This document shows positions 1 through 10,295 of a stretch of DNA of 64,000 nt, one piece after another. Source of the DNA: Phoronis australis (Eukaryota > Phoronida > Phoronidae); assembly GCA_002633005.1 (NCBI GenBank), contig NMRA01000987.1:8291-72290 (forward strand). Reading direction: 5' to 3'. Position numbers and translations under genes: made by a program. The notes beneath the pieces were generated by a model that had not been told where the DNA came from, did not search any database, and saw only the letters and a list, made by a program, of their open reading frames with translations. Within the stretch, counting starts at the first letter, position 1, and each line of letters begins with the position of its first letter.

Positions 1-374
1 ACGTACGTCACACGTACTGCCGTGAATCTGTAATGCGAACGCAGCTTGCACGCAGAGAAAGTTCTGCATGCACTAAAAGTGCTACGTCGTGTCTGCGTTC
101 TCCTGCGTATTCACCAAAACGCACGGAGGCCGTACTTGCCACGTACGGATCGCCAAATTTCCCCCACGTTTTTACACGTAGACAGCACGCACTTGCACGT
201 ACGGCGGGTTGTGACCAAGGCTTTATTAGCGCTTAAGTTCAAGTACCTTAACGCGATCATTTTGGCTGTCGTCCACTTTCCAAGGTTGTTATTCTCTATT
301 CCAAGTTGCATGATGTTGCTGGGAAACGTGGTATGACTAATATGCACTATCCTGTTTCCTATCAGAAAGAGATC
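1..374. other. No gene recognised
   Basis: Short overlapping open frames on both strands show no family resemblance, splice context or codon pattern. The first ~210 bases are relatively GC-rich with recurrent acgt words. I see nothing functional here. Confidence 0.5.
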
Positions 375-900
375 TTTAAGATCGCCATTATGCACCATTT
401 TATTTTTGCTTATAATTTTGTTACTAAGCACTGCAGCCAGATTTTGACGTTTTACCCATGTTTTCATGGTCAACGAGTTTTATAGTGCAATTTTTTTGTT
501 GAATACATTGTCAATTTGCATAATTTATTCAAATTAAGGCCGCCATTATTCAAAATTTTACTTGTTCTAATAGCTATGGTACCAATCATCACAGGTGAAT
601 TCTCATGATATTTGCACCTATGTTTCTATGGTCAGTTTAATGAAATCAGTTTGCATGTTGTTGCATGAAAAACTTGCATAATTAATGCAATTTAAGGCCA
701 CCGTTATTCAAAATTTTATTAAAGCTACGTTTACCAAGCACTGCAGACAGGTTATTTTAATGTTTTCACCTATGCTTCCATGGTCAGTGAATTTCATGGA
801 CCTCGTTTGTTGGTGGATACGTCGTGAATTTGCATAATATGTGCAAATTAGTATCGCCATTATTCTACTTTTGCTTATGAAAAAAGCACTGTACAAGCAA
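375..900. repeat. Degenerate ~157-bp tandem repeat, about four units
   Basis: The word CGCCATTATT, or a close variant, recurs near 383, 541, 701 and 855, a spacing of 154-160 bp. It is usually preceded by TTTGCATAA-type sequence and followed by an AAGCACTG(CAG) block and a CATGGTCA block. The units are diverged. The same unit recurs in reverse orientation at about 2066-2262, so the two sets form a large imperfect inverted repeat. Confidence 0.65.
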
Positions 901-2065
901 TGTTATCAGACTTCGAGAAAGGCTATCAGTACGTTAGGCACACAAGTAGGCAATCACTGATGAAGATTCTTGTCCCTTAATATAGTACAAGGACATTGGA
1001 GACATCCTACGACGAAGCTAGCTCCATTATTGTGCAACAGGACGTGAAATGTGCATGTGAAGATAACAAATTTTAGGTTTTTTCGGACGACAAAAATGTA
1101 TTTGTCTTGTCGTGTGCATTAGACAAGGAACAGCTTCAAATACCACAACCATGAGATCACCTAGTAAATGCAGTACAAAGAGTCGTAGACATACAGCTGT
1201 AAAGGTAACAGTGGAAACATGTAGCGATATTGTGAAGGTCTCCTCTCTGCCCTTGGGCTGTAGTGGTGTAAAACGGTAGCATACTATACTGTCTACTATG
1301 GAGTTGGAAAGGGATCCATCGTTAAAATATTGAAGGCTGAAAATGACCTGTCTGCCATCGGCACTTTTAATGCACATTTTTCTGATGTCAGGCCACTAAA
1401 TTTATGTGTGTCTGTTACGGAAGAGAATCAGAAAGACTACTGGTATGGGCAAGAGAAATGGCAAGAAATGTATGTCCGCCCCCAAACTGTCACCGACAAC
1501 AGAATCATTCACAGAGATTGTAAAGGTAAACAGAGCCCATTAACAGTCGGTCATGTGTTGGAATGTCACCAACACTAGATCCAGAGGACTATGGAATTGG
1601 ATGGAAGAAAGATGCCATAAACAAATCACTCTCACCATCAACAATTAAGCATGGTGTCCAACTCGCTCCTATATATTGTATACTGGTGATGATTTGATGT
1701 GACTGTAAAGGTAGTATTCCTCGATTCCACGAAATTCAAGTAGATATAGTTGCAACCCCAATTTTCTATCCCCCTCCCACAATATTTTCCTAACGTTATA
1801 CTGTAGTGTGCTCGCGTTCCGCGTGAATTAGCATTTGAAACGTCTTGAGACTGGTTTCCAATCGATAGGTTATTGTTCTGGGTTTATACAATTAAACAAT
1901 TTGATCATCGACATATGTCCTGGGAATCAGAGAAAACTTGAATTTGTAATGTAATGTGTAATAAGTTACAGGCTATTTATATTGATGATGTAATGACGGA
2001 TTATATTACATTCATCAGTAAAAGTACCACAATAATCTACATGTNGCTACGAGCAGAAACAGAAC
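901..2065. other. No gene recognised; spacer between inverted repeat arms
   Basis: Unique-looking AT-rich sequence with only short unsupported frames. A single N at 2045 marks an assembly gap or ambiguous base. Confidence 0.45.
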
Positions 2066-2262
2066 TTTTAATAATGGCCGCGTTTATTTGCATAAATTAT
2101 GCAAATTTATCGTGCAACTTGCAAACTGATCACATTAATAAGCTAATTGACCATGGGAATGTAGGTTCAATTATTATGAGAGTTTACCTGTGGTGCTTGG
2201 TACCGCAGCTATAAGCAAAAGCAGAATTTTGAATAATGGCGCCCTTAATTTGCATTAGTTTC
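2066..2262. repeat. Inverted copies of the ~157-bp repeat
   Basis: AATAATGGC words at about 2070 and 2232, 160 bp apart, are the reverse complement of the core found at 375-900. Each is linked to ATTTGCAT-type sequence as in the left array. Confidence 0.55.
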
Positions 2263-2980
2263 TTGTTTGTCTTAACACACGCTACATGCACCAGTATCGT
2301 TATTTTGTTCTTTGTAACGAAATTAGTTTATTTCCATGTAAAGTTCTAAACTGCACTCATGATTCAATCTAATGCGAGCTCTACACAACATATTTCAAAC
2401 TTACACAATAGATGTTATCATGTTGGCTCATTTTTATCTATCAGATAGCAACTTTGTCTGCAATTTTGGATAGATAGTCGTAGTACTTTGCTGATTACAT
2501 TTTTCGTAAATGCGATTACATCATGAGTTTTTACTTCGAAGAATATAGTTGTACCAAACGGCTCAAAAGCTCCAATTGATAAATAAATATTTATATTTCA
2601 TAATTTCTTCATAGCATCTATGGGGCCGCAGGGCCGTAGGAAGCGGGGGGGCAGGGGGGGCCCGTGCCCCCCAAAAATTTTCAGCGTAGAAGCTTCTGCA
2701 ACATTGTATTTTGATTTTGAAGTACAGTTTTCTCAGACTTATAACGAAATTGAAGAATCTGACTTAGTTATCAGAAAAACACCATAAAAACGTGTGGATC
2801 AGGCAGCTTTTATTTCGCCAAAGAATCGTTTCCCAAGACTGCAGAACAAGACTTCCAAGTTGATGTTTGGCGTCGTCGGCAAAGTGAAGACCTCACGTGT
2901 GTCCGGTAGTGTTACATTATATCTAGCAGTAGCGCGTGCAGTTCTAAGCTTGAACTTTGGTGTTCAGTGCATTATTCGAG

Positions 2981-5900
2981 ATGTCGACCACAATGGAGGT
3001 AATTGAGTTTTCTAACGTTGTGGAGTTGTTTTTACTATTCATTGTGATTGTCGCATGCACGTTATAGCAGGAAACTGGAGTAAATTTCGATCAGTGGTCA
3101 CAAATTCTGTATTTTACAGGGCCTTGGAGAACTCGTGGCGTCGATTGGATACGACTCGCAGAAAGCTGGAAGTCTATACGACACATACAGTAACCTTGTA
3201 ACACAAGCTGTTGAATCCCCTCTTTCTACATCTAGTTTGTTGGAAAATGCTCTGATCGACGAGTTCGCAAAATGCATAATTCCCGAATCTCACCAGTCAA
3301 CACACGAACCCATTCGCACATCTGGGGACGGCAACTGTTTATTTCGAGCCGCTTCTCTTTGCATAACTGGTATAACTTTATATTTTTCGTAATAGATTTT
3401 TGACTTTTACTTTAGTCGATATTACATGGGCGGCGCAGCATTTAGTGGGGAGCTATATTCCCTCAGCCCCCTATCAGGTGCGCCGCCTACGCCCGCGGAC
3501 GGTGCACCACTGAATTAAGGGGGGTGATAGCCTCTCAGCCCCCTATAGTGCGCCGCCCATGTATTAAGAATCGATTTTGGCTCATAGTGTTTGTTTTCTG
3601 ATCGTGTTTTTGCTGAATGTAAACGACAAATCACACGGTCTGTCTAGAAATGTAATGAATTACCCGTTGCTAAAATAGAAGTCATTGGCTATTATGGTAG
3701 AAAATGCCTGGGTTTTGAGGTATCGGCTAATTCAAACGTGTACCCTGTTTTAAATGGTGATGAATAGAGATATATCTTAACTTGTGTGACAATAACTTGT
3801 ATAATGACGAAAAACTTATAGTATTAACGCTCATTCTCTAAAATTAAAGAGTTTAAATATTTTCAATGAAATTTCCAAAGAACTGGGAGTGAAAAATTGA
3901 AAAAAGGGGTCAACGACCCACAGTTTATCTATAGTGCAGACTACTTTCTCCAACTGTGGTATTCATGCATAAAGTGCATGCATTTAACATTAACTACGTT
4001 CACTCAACTCCTATGCTGGAAGACCGTAGATTTGATCGTTTGCACAGGAAGCAGTTATTGATTTGACCACGGTGATAATACACGTGCACCTTTTGCATTT
4101 TGGTCTCAAATTTTGTTTGTTCACCATATTTCCGGATAGCATTCAACAGTGGCTGTAGTACAATGACAAAATAGAATTTGTGAACTACTTTAGTAAGTCC
4201 CATAGTGTCGCATTATAACGGGGAAATCAGAAACGTATTTCACTTTCTTATGAAACGCGAGTAGTAGCTCAGTGAAACATAAGAATATGAAACACAGAAT
4301 TCCTTCTTTCATACCCAAAAAGTAAAAGAAATACATGTACGTTAAAAAATATGTTATAGGCTTTGCTGTACTACTAAATGTCAAATGAACCAAAGTTCAA
4401 TTTGGAGAAGCAAAATGACGCCCATTAGCGGAGTGCGTGTTTAACAGAAACTACGAAGTAAATAGCCTATGCAAATTATCACAACAGCCTAAAAATACAA
4501 AATTAGTTTTTACATTAACACATCGCGCCTTACTAAGGTTATGTAGCACCTTCTCGTCATGCCTGTATATTTAGCCAAATACATATATACTAAATTGTAT
4601 ACAACTTAGCCCAGCAAAAGTATATTTTTGGAAAGTAGTAATTCCGTAGAATTTGATTTTTGATTTCATACCAGTCCGCAACTAAATAGGTTGCTTGACA
4701 TTAACTTATAGGAAAATTTAGCAAATTAATAAGGTACATTCTGTTAATCAAACAAAACAACGGCGTCAATAGCATGCGCAAATTTCGTGTAGTATAATTG
4801 TTTAAGATAAAATCTCAAAAACGCTGTTACAATTTTCTAAAATATCGTTTCGTTTTCGTTTTATGCAACTTTAAAACGTTTTCATAAAAATCTGAAGCAC
4901 TATTTTGATTAGCCCTCATGCAAAAGTCGAACATTTTAAGAAAAATTCCTAACAGCGTGTTCGAGAACAGTGTATCGGAATTTGAAAGTTCGATGCAAAT
5001 TCAATACATTTTTGAATTTGGAAAAAAATGGAACTCTTATTAGGTTCTACATAACTTTAAAAGCACAAAATGCAAAACTTAGATTATAAAAAATTGCGAC
5101 AAGTTTCCGGTTTCCTAGCAGAAAACTAACCTGAAATTGTGCAAATAGTAATGTTAGGTTCGCGACGGCGGTTACATGTATGTGGCTTGTCCCTTTGAAA
5201 CAACTATCATCCCGTACTTTGTTCTGTGTATGAGCGCATTTTGGGCATTTGCCATGAAGTTGGGGACGTGAAATGGGAAAAAATCCATTGGCATTCACTA
5301 AAAGTGCCATTTCGGAAAGTCGAAATTATGTCTATAAACTCATTCCTGGAATAAGGCCCATTTACGAATTTCTTGTCATTACACAGAATTTCAAAACCTA
5401 TCTAAAGTATCGCATGGCCTTATTTTATAAAGGCAAGTAATCTCTTGATACAACCTTGCAGTTGCTTAATTTCTGTTTATAGGTGACGAATCCCTCCACG
5501 TGACATTAAGGCTGCTGACTGCAGCCGAGCTCTTCATTCACTCTGACTTTTATGCAAGGCACCCACACGTTATTGCTGCTACTCAGAAAGAAAACTCTAT
5601 ATCTTCGGATTTTCAAACATTATTCACTGTGGTAATGTCTCAGGAGGACGGTCTTGGAGACACTGTAAACGATGATAATGAAGCAGCCATTGTAAGAGAG
5701 GCAAAGCATCTGTGCCACGATGGGAATTGGAGTGGTCTCATGGCTGTCATGGGTCTGTCGTCTGTATTGAAAATGCCAGTAACAAGTGTATATCCCGACG
5801 TAGGAAAAAGTGTTCATTCCCTTCATGGGGAGATCTTACCACGTGTATTAGGAAATGCTTCATGCAACAAATATGCGATTTTCTTGTGGTCTAGAGATGG

Positions 5901-8586
5901 AAATCTTGACAACCGACCCGGCGCGATTTTTGAACCAAATCATGTCGTAGCAGTTAGAATAAAAAACACACGCCCTGTACCTGAGTGTCAAATGAATAAA
6001 AAAAGATTTTGCGACGATTCCCAGGAATGTTCAAGAGCAAAGAAGCAGCACGCTTCCAGTCACCAAAGAAAAATAGGTGCCTTCTTTAAGGTAAAATCCC
6101 TACCTGTAACCAGTAACTCACTCACGCTCGAAACTCACTTAATAGGCGGCGCATCACGCACTAAACCTGGAGGTGCTTCAGCTTGGAATATAAAAAGTAA
6201 CTCTGAAACGTCAAACACAGAACTATCGGACGTCCTGGAGTCCCACAGTAGCTGTCCTACGCAGTTAGCAAACAGCACTTCTGAAGAAGCCACATTGCAC
6301 ACAGAGCCACTTGTGGTGAACGCTGGGACTCACAAATCTGGTACTACGAATTTAGAACCATCGAGCCAGTCACAGGAGCTTTATTGTAGCTCTTCAGCAC
6401 CAAGTGAAAACTCCCACACTCACCAAAACAGTTCTTCTCAGTCGGCTCACACCATGCAAGAAAAACGTGGTTTACACGACATTCCCGAGCATCCACACCA
6501 ACCTTCAAATCACGTCTTTCCAAAACGACCTTTTGGCAAGAAAAATCGTCAATTTCAAAAACAGTGGTTTATCTCATGGCCGTGGCTGCATTATATTGAG
6601 GGGGAAGATAAGGTGTTGTGTCACATATGTGCAAAAGCTTACCACATGGGTCTGCTGTCTTCAGCAAAACAAGAGCTATCATTTGTTGTTACCGGTTATA
6701 CCAACTGGAAAAAGGCTACTGACAAGACGTCTGGCTTTACGAAGCATGAGAAATCTGAGTGCCATAAAGAAGCAATGGAACGCACACTGATAGTGAAGTT
6801 GTCTGTCAAAGATGTTGCGGAACAACTGTCAACAGCCCACGGAGAGCAAAAAGCGAAAAACCGCAGAATGTTCCTGAAAATATTAACAAACATACGTTTT
6901 TTGGCAAGACAAGGTATACCGTTTAGGGGTGACGGAGATGAACAAGATTCCAATTTTATTCAACTACTCCATCTAAAAGAAACAGAGACAGATATTTTGA
7001 AATCATGGTTGTCGCAGAAAACAAATAAATATACGTCTCCAGATATTCAAAATGAAGCGATCAAACTGATGGCTTTAAAAGTTCTCCGAGAAATAGCGTC
7101 GTGCATTCGCGGCAGTCCTTATTTTAGTATACTGGCAGACGAAACTACTGACGTGTCTAATAGCGAACAACTCGTCGTTTGTATCCGATGGGTAGACGAA
7201 TCATTACAACCCCATGAAGATTTCATCGGATTTCGCCGCTTGGAATTGATGGATGCCCAAACAATTACGTCACTTCTAAAAGACACACTGTTGCGGATGA
7301 ACTTGTCTTTAAGCAGATGTCGTGGTCAATGCTATGATGGTTGCAGCACAATGAGTGGGTCCAAAAATGGAGTCGTTGTCAACATTAAACAGGAAGAACA
7401 TCGCGCCCTGTACACACATTGTTATGGCCACGCGTTGAATCTTGCCTGCTCAGATAGTATCAAACGATGCAAGCTGATGGCAGATGCTTTAGACACCACG
7501 TACGAAATTACCAAACTGATAAAAAAATCTCCCAAACGTGACGCACAGTTGAATAAAATACGAGATGCGTTGCTTGACGACAGAGAAGTGGGTAATATTC
7601 GGCAACTGTGTCCAACGAGATGGACCGTGAAGGCTGACGCTCTGAATCGTGTGATAGGTAACTATGATTGTTTACAGGAACTCTGGTCCTGGGGAGTCCA
7701 AAATTGCAATGATTCAGAAATGAAAGCGCGGATACGTGGAATTCAGTCTCACATGACACAGTTTAGTTTCTTTTACGGTTTAGTACTTTCAGAGCGCCTG
7801 TTGGTGCATGCTGACAATCTGAGTACAACTTTACAAAGCGTTCAGATGTCCGCGGCTGAGGCTCAAAAGATTGCCAAAATGACCCTTACTACATTAGAAC
7901 GGATGAGAAACGACAGAGAATTTAAAAACTTCTGGGATGAAGTCCTAGCTTGTGCAAAGGATCATCACGTCAAAGATCCTGGTCTCCCTAGACGCAATAG
8001 AAAACCCGCTAGATACGAAACAGGAAATGCGCCTCCGGAGTTTTCTTCGAGTCCAGAAGATTATTATAGAAGAATTTATTTTGAAGCTCTTGACAATATC
8101 ATTGCATCAATACGGGACAGGTTTGATCAAGAAGATTACAAAATTTATATGCAGTGTGAGGAGCTGATACTCAAGGCGGCAAAAGGGGAAAACTTTGAAA
8201 ATGAATACCAAGATGTTATCAGTTTTTATGAAGATGATTTTGATTCAACACTGCGCTGTCACCTGGCTACGTTTGGGGCCAATTATGCACAGGATGGTAG
8301 TCAAGAGGTAACATTGTCTCGTGTTGTGGATCATTTGCAGAAATTATCAGCCGGTCAAAAACACTTGATCGAAAATGTAATTAAACTAGCAAACTTGCTG
8401 TTAGTGATGCCTGCAACAAATGCCAGTAGCGAACGAGCATTTAGTGCTCTTAGGCGTGTTAAGTCATATTTACGTTCCACAATGGGACAGGGGAGGTTGA
8501 ACCATTTAATGTTGCTACATGTTCACAAAGACATGTGCGATAAGCTAAATTTGGTGGATGTGGCAAACGATTTTGTGAGGAAGTGA
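2981..8586 (+). CDS. OTU-domain / TTF-type zinc finger / hAT transposase fusion protein (3 exons, 1123 aa)
   Basis: Exons are 2981-2998, 3120-3369 and 5483-8586, joined in phase by GT-AG introns. The ATG at 2981 is the first in frame after a TGA at 2951. The N-terminus is an OTU cysteine-protease domain: SGDGNCLFRAAS at about residues 74-85 (Cys79) and a downstream NHVVAV (His ~243), giving a complete Asp/Cys/His set. Intron 2 splits this domain just after the Cys motif. A Ser/His/Gln-rich linker follows, then a TTF/BED-like zinc finger (CHIC at ~469-472, ending SECHKEA at ~514-520). Next is the RNase-H-like transposase core: LADETTD (Asp ~642), CYDGCSTMSG (Asp ~708), the hAT CxxH in HCYGHALN, and CPTRW. 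The C-terminal dimerisation block contains NASSERAFS with the expected Glu. There are no frameshifts. OTU domains cleave ubiquitin chains; that activity is inferred, not shown. It could be a recently active element or a domesticated gene, and the TIR-like ends favour the former. Confidence 0.92.
3423..3563. mobile_element. Small MITE with perfect 15-bp terminal inverted repeats
   Basis: TACATGGGCGGCGCA (3423-3437) is the exact reverse complement of 3549-3563. The right terminal block (CAGCCCCCTAT then GCGCCGCC) occurs twice, ending near 3488 and 3560, so the element has an internal duplication of one end. It lies in intron 2 of the OTU-hAT gene, a nested insertion. The terminal TA pairs suit a TA target site. 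Confidence 0.75.
3564..5482 (+). other. Rest of intron 2 of the OTU-hAT gene
   Basis: AT-rich non-coding sequence between the donor at 3370 (GTATAA) and the acceptor at 5482 (TTTATAG). No further domain or structured repeat was recognised. Short frames on the minus strand look random. Confidence 0.6.
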
Positions 8587-8694
8587 AATGCGAAAGGCAC
8601 AACTCGGGGTTTTTACCACGTTAGACTTACTGTAGCTGCAGCCCGAGTTCCTGTGTGCAGCAGGGCAACGTCCACTGATTTATGTTGAAGAGTA

Positions 8695-8700
8695 AATAAA
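8695..8700 (+). terminator. Polyadenylation signal AATAAA of the OTU-hAT gene
   Basis: A canonical AATAAA lies 109 bases after the stop codon and before the right transposon end, a suitable place for cleavage and polyadenylation of the transposase mRNA. Confidence 0.6.
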
Positions 8701-9077
8701 AACATTTATAATTATTTCACACCTTCATTCTTACTGTTCAGCAAGAGTAATCGTACGAGCGGCATGTATGTTGCTCCAAAAATTTCCAGTCAATCTTAAC
8801 AAAAAATTAACTTTAAAAGTACAGCATCTGTTACACACCTTATTATTCTGACATATTTTTTCATATAATTCAAAACGTACCTAGTGGTTGCAGTAGTTCA
8901 TTTTACAGCGTTGATATATACACCCCAGTGCAACGCAGTGGTTTCGAAATTAGAAGTTACGTATCGACCAGGGTCGGTGCCCCCCCAATAATTTTTACCT
9001 TCCTGCGGGCCTGGACGGAGATCCTTATGTTGGTCTTCCGGTAGCAATCTATTGAATCTTTGAGGATAGTTCACTGT

Positions 9078-9637
9078 CTCGCTGGTTCCCTGCGTGCCGC
9101 AAGGTGGTCAGTAGTCAACACGCAGGTATCACTTAATTTTCCTCGGTAAATTTTTTTACACCGGCGTTTCTGATTGGCTAGTCGAATTCTCATCATACAG
9201 TGCTTTACGCAAACAAAGTAGCATGACTGATGGACTGAAGTGTAAATGTGGTCTGTTGCACAGACAAATCGGTGATTAAAACTTATGTTCAGGAAGTGTG
9301 AATCCTATAAATTGTGGTTGCGCCTTTTTGGAGTGCATATCTTTCTACTGTCGATGACTTTTGTTTACGATACTGTCCTGTATTCAAACACTATGAATAA
9401 CACAGCTGTTTAATCGGCCAGATATGTGTTTATTGTACATGTACGTGCTTCAAGCACTCGGCTATAAACATCACTGCAGAAACGAAAGAGTTGCTGCGAC
9501 GCCACTTGCATGGCAAGGTTAAAAATCGTTCACAGTCCGCAATTTTGTTTCACGGTGTTGTAAAGCTAACCAATGCCAAAACGCATGCCACTGAGTGATA
9601 CCTGCGTGCTGGCTAGGCACGGAGGGAACCAGCGAGG
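9078..9637. mobile_element. Non-autonomous element with long imperfect inverted ends
   Basis: The left arm 9078-9133 (CTCGCTGGTTCCCT ... CGCAGGTATCACT) is matched in reverse complement by 9594-9637 (AGTGATACCTGCG ... GGGAACCAGCGAG). The arms share the outer ~14 and inner ~13 bases with a diverged middle. No coding capacity lies between, which suggests a MITE or foldback element of ~560 bp. Confidence 0.65.
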
Positions 9638-9990
9638 TTCCCTGTTATAGTATAATGTAGTCATTTTTGTAAGTGCAAACCTGTCTGGTTCATTTCCTTT
9701 TTAACGTTAGGCTACCATTACAACCTAAAGGAATTAGCATCACAATTTAACTATTTGTCTAATCAAGTAGCAGATGAACCAATTACTGCAAGAATGGTTT
9801 CATTTTACACGTACTCTTCATTTGTGTTTTTCGCATTTTGGCAACTCTTCGTTTTTAAAATTGAAAAATATAAACCCGTATGCAAAATAATAATTGTTTA
9901 GGAATTGAAATTATTTGTCTTTTCCTTGTGCTTATAGCTTCCGCCAGCAAGAGCTCATAATGGGCTTTCTATGATGACTCTTAAACGGCA
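9638..9990. other. No gene recognised
   Basis: AT-rich sequence with no long frame, repeat or family resemblance seen. Confidence 0.5.
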
Positions 9991-9995
9991 AAGTT

Positions 9996-10290
9996 CAGTG
10001 GCGGATTTAGTTGGGAGGGGGGTCAAGGGGACAATGCCCCCCCTAAAATTCTACCAGATACCATTTGGGAGTTCGGGTGCGCACAAGCAGGGAGTGAATA
10101 AACAACGCATAGGCCCTGAACAAACTGACAAACGCCGTTTACCGTTTTTTTTTAGTCAACAGATCCGCAACCCCAAACATTCGAGGCCCCTGCGTCCCCA
10201 CATTTTAGGCCGGGCGCGCGCATCTGTCGAAATTCTGGTTATTCCAGTGCCCTCAGTGCCCCCCCACTCAAAATCCTGGATCCGCCCCTG
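9996..10290. mobile_element. hAT-type MITE (295 bp)
   Basis: It starts CAGTGGCGGAT and ends ATCCGCCCCTG, whose reverse complement CAGGGGCGGAT is a typical hAT terminus. Each end is followed inward by a G/C run. It is flanked by a 5-bp direct repeat AAGTT (9991-9995 and 10291-10295), shorter than the usual 8-bp hAT duplication and possibly decayed. It has no transposase and would depend on an autonomous hAT element. Confidence 0.7.
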
Positions 10291-10295
10291 AAGTT

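Larger units (their letters stand above)
2629..9013 (+). mobile_element. hAT-superfamily DNA transposon encoding an OTU-transposase fusion
   Basis: The left end starts CAGGGCCGTAGGAAG (2629). The right end, read as reverse complement from 9013, starts CAGGCCCGCAGGAAG, matching 13 of 15 bases. Both ends are followed by long G/C runs and an AAAATT-type stretch. Ends beginning CAG are typical of hAT elements. The only long gene inside (2981-8586) encodes a hAT transposase. The 8 bases outside each end (2621-2628 and 9014-9021) do not match, so no target-site duplication is visible; it may have decayed, or the exact ends may be slightly off. Total length is about 6.4 kb including introns, with a MITE nested in intron 2. 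Confidence 0.7.

Noticed and set aside
2794-3006. 70-codon frame just upstream of the OTU-hAT gene
   Set aside because: It is in a different frame from the OTU exons, overlaps the first exon and has no recognisable domain. The in-frame ATG at 2981 joins correctly to exon 2 instead.
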